Part shown: one piece after another, positions 41,369 to 50,878 of the stretch
How the letters are laid out: every line of letters begins with the position of its first letter
Numbering within the stretch: position 1 is the stretch's first letter
From: Nitzschia sp. DOCU1
Taxonomy: Eukaryota; Bacillariophyta; Bacillariophyceae; Bacillariales; Bacillariaceae
DNA: 64,000 nt
Assembly: GCA_951394045.1 (NCBI GenBank)
Contig: OX595997.1
Location: 496,001 to 560,000 of the forward strand
Reading direction: 5' to 3'
The notes under the pieces: generated by a model
What the model was told of the DNA's origin: nothing
Seen by the model: the letters and a program-made list of their open reading frames with translations, nothing else
Database searches by the model: none
Position numbers and translations under genes: made by a program

Positions 41369-41405
41369 AGCCAGGCCGGGGAGAAACCTCTGCATTCCAC
41401 CTGGC
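41366..41405 (+). promoter_or_regulatory. Gag/pol UGA readthrough site of element 1
   Basis: The UGA at 41366-41368 is the only stop between gag and pol; the frame is open on both sides. One base later a possible hairpin forms between GCCAGG (41370-41375) and CCTGGC (41400-41405). Context is UGA-AGC, not a known strong readthrough context. Confidence 0.6.
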
Positions 41406-44400
41406 CTCAAGCACATCCCACTGGAAAGGACAACCGCCCGCCAAGACCATCAAAGCCCAAGAAAGAGATGCTATATGACGACGATAACAAGTCTGAAACC
41501 GCACCTCGTGTATATCTTGGACAAAATTCAGGATGGACATCGCACCTGGGACAGTCAGTCAGGCGCATTGAACTCAACGAGATTTGGAGGAAAATGGGAT
41601 TACTGGATGTAATACAAGAATGCAAGGCCGATCACAAGGGTACAGTTACAGATATCATCAGCACACGGACAGACATTCCAATTGATCCGCCACCCACAGT
41701 TGAGATTAATACGAATGCACTGATTCCAACGGATGCAATGACCACTGATATTTCACCTTCAGCATACAGAGTGAACAACCCCTACTCACGACGTATTGTT
41801 CATAAATTCTATCTCAGAAAGACCGACATGTCTCATTGCACCCGCGAAGCGGTATGGCGAGCCATACAAGGTGACACAGGCGCAAATTGCACCGCCACGA
41901 ATGATCGAACAATCCTTTGGCAATTCCAAGTTCTACGACAGCCAATCCCTATCGCTACATACAACGCCGACACAGCTAATGAACAAACATGCTACGCAAC
42001 AGGCATGGGTATTATTAAGCTGATATCGGATGACAATAGCATCCTGGAATGTCGTGCACTATACTGTCCAACTGCAACTGGGACGATATTATCCCCACAT
42101 CGTATTATGATGGACAAGAATGGCATTGAAGAATTCAACCACCGTGGCATGAAGAATGGAAGCGGCAAAATAGAATTTCGTGACAAGGAAGGTCGCTACA
42201 TAGCAGGGATCACCATGACATCCAAACGTGATGGGATTTATAGGGCTTCCAATCAGATCCTCATCCCAAAAGAAAATAGCACCTGTGGCATGGCAATTGA
42301 AACAGAAGAAGACGAACTCCGACTACATCACCACAAGATGTCAGAGGACACAACACCGCCACCACTCACAGAAGAATGGAATATCAACCAAGCAACCGCA
42401 CCCACTATCAGCGACGCCAAACGCCTCTCGCAAAACCTGTATAACATGGAGCTTTGGCATCAGCGAATGGGTCATGTTGGATGGCGCACATTGCAAAAGA
42501 CCCGGGAAATGGTGGATGGAATTCCAACACTACCCTTGCAAGACTCCGGTTTCCACTGTCCATACTGCGACGCATCAAAACAAACGAAAAAGTCAGGTAA
42601 CAAAACGGCCAAGAGAGAAACATTTGAACCTGGCACAGCATTCCATATGGACCTTGGCTTTGTATCGGGACCATCCAATCTGGAAGATGTGCTCCACAAG
42701 GGCTCCACCCCAAAAATGACAACCCAAAAGTCATACGATGGTCATGTAGCATATCTACTCATCGTGGATGCAGCCACCAGATACTCATGGGTATTCCTGC
42801 TCAAGGACAAACGACCGCCACTTCGGATCATCGAAGCCTTCCTTGAAACCAATGGATGCGCCAAGCAATACCGCAAATGTCAGGAAATCTCAACGTCACC
42901 AATTGGAACACTCGCTCGATCCCAAGAATTCAAGATTGCCTGTGCCAAATATGGATTCAAGATAAAACAGCGTCACTACGACCATGGCCTTGATCACCCG
43001 GTATTCACGGTAACCACGGATAATGGAACCGAGCTGTCCGGATCAGAAGAGTTTCGCAGTGTAGTATTTGAACAAGGATATCTCCCACAAACAACGGCCC
43101 CAGATGGATCTAGCCAATCGGGAAAAGGCGAAAGGCCTCATCGAACCCTCAAGGAACGCACCAGATGTATGCTGTACACAGCAGGACTCGGCACGGAATT
43201 TTGGAGCGACGCCATACTACATGCAAACTGGCTTCAAAACAGGACCTATCATTCAGCGATTGAGGACACTCCCTATCGAGCCTGGACGGGACGAAAGCCA
43301 ACATTAGATGGCCTATTAACTTTCGGCTGCAAGATTACATCAAAGAAAACAGGCAAACGCCCAAGCACCAATGACCCGCATGTCTACGATGGAATATTTC
43401 TTGGATACCGAGCAACGATGGACAATATAGTATTTTGGAATACAAAGTCAAAACAAAAAATGACTACCAGACACTACACAGTTGATGAACTGGAATATGG
43501 ACGACATCCCGAGGACCGCAGCCCCGCATCGAAATTTCTATTGGAGAAGAAAACTGGCACTGCACACGAAGAACGCAGAAGTGACATATTGCACGATCAA
43601 ACAGTTCAACTCGACCCAGACAAAGTCCTCATTCTAGGTGACGAAACTACCGCTGCCGCAGCCACATTCCGAGTTAACAGTATCAAACGCCCTACAACGG
43701 CAGAACTGCACCGTCAACTTCGCCTTCTGGATTTCAGCACTGACCTCTTTGGCCCAGCAATCATTGAGGAAATCCCCCTGCATACTGCACACACAACACT
43801 AGGACTTATTGTTCGCCCACACCCTGATCTCAACAACACTGTTCTATTCGAACGGTGTAAACCTGGTACCATGGCCCATAAAAACATCAGAAGATGGCAA
43901 AGTCGACTCAAAGGTGCTCTAGTCAAGAGTGTGGGGGGATACTCCATTCAAACCCCACAGGACATTCAACGAATCTTGGCCGAACACAGGCGAAAGAAGG
44001 CCACAACAATCGCCATTGAATTTTCTCTTCCACAGTGGAGCGGAACGAATGGTGAAGGTCTCCCTATGCTACACTTTGACCAATTGAATGTCATTGCTCA
44101 CCATCTACATGCCATTGAAACTGGGGAAGATCTCTGGAAGGACAAAACCAGATGGCCGGACATCACGGATGAAATGCTAGATTCATGTATCCAGAAAGGC
44201 ATCGCAGTTCCGAAGCTCACACGGAGGAAGCTCAAGCTTCAAGAGGATTGGTTAGATTTTCAGCGCTCGGAATGGTCACAACTGGACAAATATGAAAAAC
44301 AAGGAATGTTCGGAGAACCTTGTACACGACCCCAGGGCGTCACAACGCTACCATGGGTATGGACATACTTGTACAAGCCGGACCCCATCACCTTTGAACC

Positions 44401-46021
44401 AAAAGCTAAAGCACGTGGAACATGCAACGGTGGCCCCCGCTATGGAAAGGTTGTCACGCTTGCCGAAACATTTGCGGCTTGTCTAGAACAACCCGCACAC
44501 CGTCTTGCATGGGCACTTACCGCAGCATGCAATCACATCGCACTTGGATGTGATGTTGCCAACGCCTTTGCTGAAGCGGATGCACCAGAAGAGCCATTCT
44601 ACATGGAAGTGGACGACCAATTCAATACATGGTGGACGCAACATCTGGGAAAACCACCCATCCCACAAGGCTACGTGATCCCGATATTGAAAAATCTTCA
44701 GGGGCATCCTGAAGCCCCGCGCCTGTGGTCAAAGCACATCAATGATATCATCCAGAATAAATTGCATTTTGCATCCACGACCCACGAACCGTGTCTCTAC
44801 CACAAACGCGTAACTTCGCCCGACACCACAGCTCAAGATGATGCAGACACTCTCATATTTGTACTGCGACAGGTTGATGACTTCATGATATCCGCCCCAA
44901 CAAAGATTGCGGCAGATCAAGTTCGACAACACATTCAACAACATATGACGAACACTCTGAATGACTTGGGAGTTATCCAACGCTTCAATGGTGTGGACAT
45001 CCGTCAAACCAAGCACTACGTGAAACTGCATTGTGAATCGTATATTGACAAGATTGTCTCACATCATGGCTGGATGCAGGACAAAGCAGCAAACAACCCG
45101 ATTCCAATGCGAACAGACACTGCTTACCAATCAGAACTTGAGACCACTGAAGGACCGACAGACCCCACTGAGCAAAAAGCACTGGAGGACAGCATGGGTT
45201 TTAGCTATCGACAAGCAATCGGTGAACTGATCTTTGCTCTGACCATCTGCAGACTTGATATCTCAGCTGCAGTCATCAAACTGAGTCAATACTCGGAGGC
45301 ACCGGCACGATGTCACTACCAAGCAGTACGCCATGTTTTTGCATATCTTCATGCCACCAAGACAGAGGGGATTTATTACTGGAGACCGGAACCACATGAT
45401 GCCCTGCCCGATGAACCACTCCCAACTCATACTACAATTGAGACGATCCTGGCGCAATTCAAACAAGCCCCAGATGCTCTTTCCCTACTCGGGGCATCTG
45501 ACTCTACTTGGGGGAACGATCGGAAACATCGCCGTTCAACAAGCGGCATTGTTTTCATGCTGGCTGGAGGTGCCATATATTACCGTACCCGAATACAACC
45601 AACAATCGCCCTGAGTTCGACAGAAGCGGAACTAGCGGCAATGGCAGATGCTGGAAAAGCAGCATTATATTTACGCTCAATCCTGGAGGAACTCGGCATC
45701 GAGCAAACAGAGCCAACACCAATCTCAGTGGACAATCGTGGCGCAAGACAATTTACAAATGCCCAACAACCTACGAGGCGCACACGACACATTGAGATGA
45801 AAGAACTTGTCATTCAACAATGGACTGATGAAGAACAAATCACATTTGACGAAGTCAGCACTCAATTCAACCCAAGTGACTCCCTCAGCAAAGCCCTCGG
45901 TCGCGTCAAATTCTACGAGCAAAATGATATCCTTATGGGACGACGACGACCCCAATTCACCACGACAAAAACCACGGTAAACACTCTCCACTTCAAGAAT
46001 CCACGAGAATACATGATCTAG
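41369..46021 (+). CDS. Pol polyprotein of element 1 (PR-IN-RT-RH)
   Basis: Open from the codon after the gag UGA; the first ATG is at 41468. Domains in order: protease ('GDTGANCTATND'), GAG-pre-integrase with an HHCC zinc finger ('LWHQRMGHVGW' ... 'CPYCDASK'), integrase core ('FHMDLGF', 'TDNGTEL', 'GKGERPHRTLKER' giving D, D, E), reverse transcriptase ('ALGCDVANAFAEAD' and catalytic 'RQVDDFMIS') and RNase H ('LLGASDSTWGN', 'SSTEAELAAM', 'PTRRTRHIEMKE'). It is intact. The HHCC finger and lack of a chromodomain separate it from elements 2 and 3. Translation needs UGA readthrough, or initiation at an internal ATG. Confidence 0.92.
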   Translation, partial: SQAGEKPLHSTWPQAHPTGKDNRPPRPSKPKKEMLYDDDNKSETAPRVYLGQNSGWTSHLGQSVRRIELNEIWRKMGLLDVIQECKADHKGTVTDIISTRTDIPIDPPPTVEINTNALIPTDAMTTDISPSAYRVNNPYSRRIVHKFYLRKTDMSHCTREAVWRAIQGDTGANCTATNDRTILWQFQVLRQPIPIATYNADTANEQTCYATGMGIIKLISDDNSILECRALYCPTATGTILSPHRIMMDKNGIEEFNHRGMKNGSGKIEFRDKEGRYIAGITMTSKRDGIYRASNQILIPKENSTCGMAIETEEDELRLHHHKMSEDTTPPPLTEEWNINQATAPTISDAKRLSQNLYNMELWHQRMGHVGWRTLQKTREMVDGIPTLPLQDSGFHCPYCDASKQTKKSGNKTAKRETFEPGTAFHMDLGFVSGPSNLEDVLHKGSTPKMTTQKSYDGHVAYLLIVDAATRYSWVFLLKDKRPPLRIIEAFLETNGCAKQYRKCQEISTSPIGTLARSQEFKIACAKYGFKIKQRHYDHGLDHPVFTVTTDNGTELSGSEEFRSVVFEQGYLPQTTAPDGSSQSGKGERPHRTLKERTRCMLYTAGLGTEFWSDAILHANWLQNRTYHSAIEDTPYRAWTGRKPTLDGLLTFGCKITSKKTGKRPSTNDPHVYDGIFLGYRATMDNIVFWNTKSKQKMTTRHYTVDELEYGRHPEDRSPASKFLLEKKTGTAHEERRSDILHDQTVQLDPDKVLILGDETTAAAATFRVNSIKRPTTAELHRQLRLLDFSTDLFGPAIIEEIPLHTAHTTLGLIVRPHPDLNNTVLFERCKPGTMAHKNIRRWQSRLKGALVKSVGGYSIQTPQDIQRILAEHRRKKATTIAIEFSLPQWSGTNGEGLPMLHFDQLNVIAHHLHAIETGEDLWKDKTRWPDITDEMLDSCIQKGIAVPKLTRRKLKLQEDWLDFQRSEWSQLDKYEKQGMFGEPCTRPQGVTTLPWVWTYLYKPDPITFEPKAKARGTCNGGPRYGKVVTLAETFAACLEQPAHRLAWALTAACNHIALGCDVANAFAEADAPEEPFYMEVDDQFNTWWTQHLGKPPIPQGYVIPILKNLQGHPEAPRLWSKHINDIIQNKLHFASTTHEPCLYHKRVTSPDTTAQDDADTLIFVLRQVDDFMISAPTKIAADQVRQHIQQHMTNTLNDLGVIQRFNGVDIRQTKHYVKLHCESYIDKIVSHHGWMQDKAANNPIPMRTDTAYQSELETTEGPTDPTEQKALEDSMGFSYRQAIGELIFALTICRLDISAAVIKLSQYSEAPARCHYQAVRHVFAYLHATKTEGIYYWRPEPHDALPDEPLPTHTTIETILAQFKQAPDALSLLGASDSTWGNDRKHRRSTSGIVFMLAGGAIYYRTRIQPTIALSSTEAELAAMADAGKAALYLRSILEELGIEQTEPTPISVDNRGARQFTNAQQPTRRTRHIEMKELVIQQWTDEEQITFDEVSTQFNPSDSLSKALGRVKFYEQNDILMGRRRPQFTTTKTTVNTLHFKNPREYMI

Positions 46022-46041
46022 ATTCTAGAAGTGTGGGGGGA

Positions 46042-46132
46042 TGTGAGGGAGTAGACTAGTAGGACCAATAAGGTCACTCTTAGTGGATACCAGTTACTAC
46101 GTATACCACAACTAGAGTCCACAGCATCTACA
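46042..46132 (+). repeat. 3' LTR of element 1 (91 bp)
   Basis: Identical to the 5' LTR. Preceded by the polypurine tract GTGTGGGGGGA. Confidence 0.95.
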
Positions 46133-46543
46133 CACACAGAGCCGATATTTGTCGAGTGAGTCGGTAGGGTCATTTCGACTCGGGCGAATCCTACTTACTG
46201 ACCCAATGGATTCATTCAATCGCAGTATTCGAACGAAACGAAACACCTACGACACATGCATCGGGCAATATTCGCTTTGGTTTCGCGCAAAGCACATTCG
46301 TTGATGGTGGTCAACGACGTGCCGCCAATCTATCATCATCATGAGATGCAACAATTGCGTTTCTGCTGGAGCTTTTCATATCATCTCTATCGGCCTATTG
46401 AAGTCATGGCATCCGTCTTGTAGAGCTGAAAGACTAACATAGACGACCACACAATAGCACGATCTGGACGATAGCAATTTCTGACGTGTCGAAGAATAAT
46501 TACGGTCGAGCGCGCTGGTAATTACCAATGCCGAGAGCGATCC
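46133..46543. other. Upstream region of array member 5
   Basis: Begins with the CACAC target duplication of element 1. No frame or motif; it should hold the promoter of member 5. Confidence 0.4.
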
Positions 46544-47662
46544 ATGCCCCCCACCATTTCTGGAAAGCGATTATGTGCATGGGTTTCTCTTCTGGTCTTG
46601 GTCCTCGGGAATCTCGTGTTCGAATGGACAAGGTTGGCACCGATAAAGGTCAGATTGTTAGAAACGGGAAGAAACAACAATTATCAACAAGCTCTTGACT
46701 CGGATCGAAAAGCCGACGACGTCCACGCAAAATCAATAGTCGGACAGAGTCACAATTCTTCCATCATCCACCAGTGGTTGCCTACTGATAAATGGATTCG
46801 AAATTGTGTTCGTGGCCATAACGAAACTCTAAAACGACAAGTGTATTCACGCTACAAAGTCACATGGTGGAAATACATGTTGGGAGATTGCATCCGCGCG
46901 GATTGCAGCATTTGCCAACGGTCCATGAACGTTTCGCATAAATGGTCCATTGCGGGCGAATACTGGCGTCATGTTTGTCACGAAAGTGCCACCACCATTG
47001 CCAAGGGCAATCTGACATTTTTGGAAGAACTCTTTGAGCGCTACAAAATCGATCCCTATCCCTACAATGAATCCTGGCGAATACCCCAGGAAGATGAATT
47101 AGTCATTCATTTACGTATCGGAGACGTCATGGACGATCCTTTTTTAGTGGGCCCCAATGCTAATGTGATTGACATGCTGCGAGATGGACTCGACACGAGA
47201 CACGGCCGGAGGTCCTTTTATCGCAAAGGCATTGGAAGTATACGCGAATACCTGGACATTATTCAAGAGTCTGGCCTTTCCAAAGTGGTATTGAAAGGCG
47301 GTTCCCACAAGGCAAACGTCTTTGCGAATTCGAGAATTTATACCGGCTGTGTGGCCGACGCGATTCTTAGGGCAGGCTACAATTTGACAAGTGTTCAAGT
47401 CAGTGGAGAAGACAATCCCGACCAAGATTTTTATTACATGGCACATGCTCAACATTTTGTGCGCGCGACGGGTGGTTATAGCAGTTTGATAGCTTCCTTG
47501 GTACAGCGACGAGGAGGAACTGTGTGGTTGAGAGAGGCGTTTCGGCAGCAAAAGAAGAAGAAGTTTGTAACGGAACAAAAAGAAACAAAGCCCCCGAAGC
47601 AACAAGAAACACATGGTCGACTTTATCAAAGATGGCTTGGATTTTGGGGGCTTGAGCAATAA
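46544..47662 (+). CDS. Fucosyltransferase-like type II membrane protein, array member 5
   Basis: 372 residues. Helix at about 11-26 ('AWVSLLVLVLGNLVFEW'), stalk, then the family domain with 'VIHLRIGDVMDDP' (H-x-R-x-G-D at about 189-194) and 'EDNPDQDFYYMAHAQHFV'. Closest to member 4, from which it is separated by element 1. The final 35 residues are Lys/Gln-rich and end 'LYQRWLGFWGLEQ'; this reads out of frame compared with the DNA shared with member 4, where another frame gives 'VDFIK.G.DFGG' in both. Confidence 0.7.
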   Translation: MPPTISGKRLCAWVSLLVLVLGNLVFEWTRLAPIKVRLLETGRNNNYQQALDSDRKADDVHAKSIVGQSHNSSIIHQWLPTDKWIRNCVRGHNETLKRQVYSRYKVTWWKYMLGDCIRADCSICQRSMNVSHKWSIAGEYWRHVCHESATTIAKGNLTFLEELFERYKIDPYPYNESWRIPQEDELVIHLRIGDVMDDPFLVGPNANVIDMLRDGLDTRHGRRSFYRKGIGSIREYLDIIQESGLSKVVLKGGSHKANVFANSRIYTGCVADAILRAGYNLTSVQVSGEDNPDQDFYYMAHAQHFVRATGGYSSLIASLVQRRGGTVWLREAFRQQKKKKFVTEQKETKPPKQQETHGRLYQRWLGFWGLEQ

Positions 47663-48145
47663 TCATCGCAAGCAGAGCAACAAAAGAAGGATTTATGGGC
47701 CAGTCCGATGGGCGTAATACTGTTATCGAAGACCTGAAACTAACGGTGCATGCCTTTCGAGTCAGTAGCTTGTGTCCCTGATAGTAGTATTCTAAGTCAT
47801 ACTGTAAGTTGCGCCATTTTGTTTTAACAAGAATTAGCGCTACCCCTAACTATACGTGTAATGATTGAAAGATTGGCAATAGTGGAAAGCTATGCTATGG
47901 GCATGGAGAAATGAGGACGAGTGCTGCCATTGTCGTAGGACTATGAATCCCGCATTCTCACATTCGAGCTCATTCGGGAATGGGCCGTCTGGCCGTTATA
48001 CGATTTACTGCTGACCGCACATATGTGCCAGCCGTGATATTAAATATCATCGCTTCCATCATCATAATGTGATGGAGATGAGAGTCACATCACAAAGACA
48101 CTAGCTATCATACTCTTTGCTTTATCCTTTCTTCTTCTCACTATC
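47663..48145. other. Intergenic between array member 5 and PRP28
   Basis: 3' UTR of member 5 and promoter of PRP28. Nothing else seen. Confidence 0.4.
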
Positions 48146-50315
48146 ATGAATGACAATGAAGCTTTGATTGATCCTTCGCTGCTTAAGGACTTGACACCGT
48201 CGCAACGCCAAGAAGCGTTAGAGGCAGCCGCTGCTGCCAAGCGTGCCGAAGAACGTGCCGAGCAACGAGCCTTGGAACGCTTGTTAGCCAAAAAGGAAGC
48301 CGAACGCAAGGCGCAAACGACTTCCATACCCGCATCCGCCCATGTGACAACAACAACTTCGCAAATCAAGTTTGTACCCAAACGGCAACGTCAGCAACAA
48401 ACAGAAGTGCTAGAATCGACGTCTGAAACCACTGGCGCTGTCGCTGCTGGCAGCAAACCACCGTTGCAGTCCAAAGATGTGTCCAAAGTCTCATCGTCCA
48501 AACCTAGCACCAACGGGACGACAAACGGGGGTACCAATAACAACAACTTTTGGACCGACAAGGAACGTTTGGTCGTCCGTCAAACCTATCTAGGAAAGAC
48601 TGGCGATACGACTACTACTGCGGCAGTTCCTGAACCTAAGGAACGCAAAGGCAAACGCAAAGATGTCAAAACTACCAAAAAGACAACCTTTCGTTTTGAA
48701 TGGGACAATACCGATGACACGTTAGATCAAAGTGATCCCTTGTATAATGCTGCGGCTATGAAAAAGAAGCGGCAGGCATCCGATCCCTTGTTGCAAGACA
48801 CAAGTAATAAACGCACAGCGGCCACCAAGACTCAGTCGGTCTTGACCAAACCATTGGATCAAATGACGGCTCGGGACTGGAGAATCTTTCGTGAAAACTA
48901 TGAAATTGTTGTCAAGGGGGGACGTGCTCCACCTCCTCTCAGGAGTTTTCGAGAAGGAGGATTGCATCCTAGCTTATTGCAGGCGATTGAGAATACATTG
49001 GGCTATAAAGAACCTACTCCCATTCAACGGCAAGCGATACCGATTGGATTACAACGTCGAGATTTGATTGGGATTGCCGAGACGGGATCCGGAAAAACAG
49101 TCGCTTTTGGATTGCCACTGTTGCAATACATTTTGGATCTTTCGTCTTCCATTACGTCGCGAGTCGCTCAAGATGGACCCTTGGCCTTGGTACTGGCACC
49201 GACTCGTGAATTGGCCTTGCAAATTCATGGTGAATTTTTAAAGTTGCTGTCACATCATCCTACTATTCGAGCAGCGGCTGTGGTGGGAGGACAATCCATT
49301 CAACATCAAGCTCAAGAGTTGCGAGAAGGATGTCATGTCGTGATTGGAACGCCTGGTCGTATCAATGATTGTATTGAAATGGCATATCTAGTCCTCAATC
49401 AGTGTTGTTATATTGTATTGGATGAAGCGGATCGGTAGGTGAAACTTGGTTGGGGAGGGTATCTTTCACAAATGTTGTACTCAAATGAATATTCTATTTG
49501 CCCAAAAATACTTCAGATTAGTCGACATGGGCTTTTTGCCGCAAATGGAATCCATCTTGGATGCCATGGGCGGTTTACTCAAGAGTGAATCCGAAGCCGA
49601 AGCCTATCGCCAAGAAGAAGAAGATAAAGAATTGCAAAAGTCCCAAGGCTTATTGCCCAAACATCGTTTGACAGCCATGTTTAGTGCTACCATGCCCATG
49701 GAAGTGGAACGTTTGGCACAACGCTACCTAAGGCACCCAGCTGTGATTTCCATTGGAGATCAAGATTCCTCCAAAAACAATCGTATTGTCCAACATATTG
49801 TGTTCTTGTCGAGTCCTTCGCAAAAAGAAAAGGCCTTGAGGGATTTGATTTTGAATCCACGGTATATGCGTGAAAAAGTCATTGTCTTTGTCAATGAAAA
49901 GAAACATGCCGATGGCGTCGGCCGCATGATTGAACGATTTGGAAGGCCGTGTGTGGTCTTGCACGGTGGCAAGTCTCAAGAACAACGTGAAGAAAATCTA
50001 GCGCAATTTCGACGTGGCGGTGTCGTATTGGTGGCTACCGATGTGGCGGGACGTGGTTTGGATATTCCCAATGTGGCCCATGTCATTAATTTTGACTTGC
50101 CCACTCGATCGATTGATAGTTATAGTCATCGGATTGGTCGTACTGGACGTGCGGGGAATCAAGGTTTAGCAACGTCCTTGTTGACGGCCGAAGATGAAGG
50201 CATCATGGCGCCACTGAAACAATATTTGGAATCGACGGGACAGCCCGTTCCCGACAAGTTGGCGCGGCATCCGGCGGCCAATGCCAATACGGCGCATGGA
50301 AATCTAATTTACTAA
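48146..50315 (+). CDS. PRP28: PRP28/DDX23-type DEAD-box RNA helicase
   Basis: Two exons, 48146-49434 and 49517-50315, joined across an 82-base GT-AG intron (GTAGGT...TTCAG) that falls inside the codon after DEAD; the joined frame gives 695 residues. PRP28 destabilises the U1 snRNA/5' splice site pairing during spliceosome activation. Evidence: N-terminal Lys/Arg/Glu-rich region, the PRP28-type 'FRFEWDNTDDT..QSDPLY' and 'MTARDWRIFREN' blocks, then motif I AETGSGKT (about 311-318), Ia APTREL, Ib TPGR, II DEAD (about 426-429), III SAT (about 486) and VI HRIGRTGRAG (about 634). The family-specific 'VLNQC.Y.VLDEADR' is present. A 5' helicase core extends to the end with only a short tail, as usual. 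Confidence 0.93.
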
Positions 50316-50508
50316 CTAGTTAGCTAGAAATAGGCTTTGCTATTCTACTACGGGTAGCTACTTTGTAGAAGAGGAGTCAAAGTTGCTTCTCTCTAGAGTA
50401 GTGGCGACAATAATGTCATAGGATAAGTCGCATGCTCGGCGCGCGCGGAGACACGGAGGCTGGCGCGCAACGCAACGCCCGCCGCATAGTTTCTTCATCG
50501 GGAAAAAT

Positions 50509-50683
50509 CGAATTACGCTCGTGACTCTGGACGAAATCAGGCAGCAAACGAGTACGATACGACGAAACGACGATACGATTACGAGCATACGAAAATTGTG
50601 CTACAGTCATTACGGTCACAACGCGCGCGCAATCTGCGTCGTCTTCAATACCGGATTCGGGTCAGTCACGGGGGAATAAAACG
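50509..50683 (-). repeat. 3' LTR of element 2 (175 bp)
   Basis: On the element's strand starts CGTTTTATTCCCC and ends AATTCG. Followed by the ATTT target duplicate. Confidence 0.92.
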
Positions 50684-50878
50684 GTCCCCTCGAGTTGGAA
50701 CTGGAACTAGAAGGTCCAGGCCAAGTCGTCATATCTCAAATGAATCGAATCATATCATTTATATATTGAAGTGGTACCATGTGTTGCGACAAGGTTCACA
50801 ACCATGGGCGCTCAGTCCGGCAACGCGTTGGATGTTACCCCACTTTGGATCCTATTGCGCAATCAACCAGAAGGCAAT

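Larger units (their letters stand above)
37843..46132 (+). mobile_element. Intact Ty1/copia retrotransposon (element 1), 8290 bp
   Basis: Complete element with identical 91-bp LTRs, canonical TG...CA ends, and a 5-bp target duplication CACAC (37838-37842 and 46133-46137). A PBS lies directly after the 5' LTR and a G-rich polypurine tract (46030-46041) directly before the 3' LTR. It has a long gag and a pol in the order protease, integrase, RT, RNase H, which is copia order. Identical LTRs and intact frames suggest recent insertion. It is large for a copia element (usually about 5 kb), mostly because gag is 1063 codons. Inserted between members 4 and 5 of the glycosyltransferase-like array. 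Confidence 0.95.
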
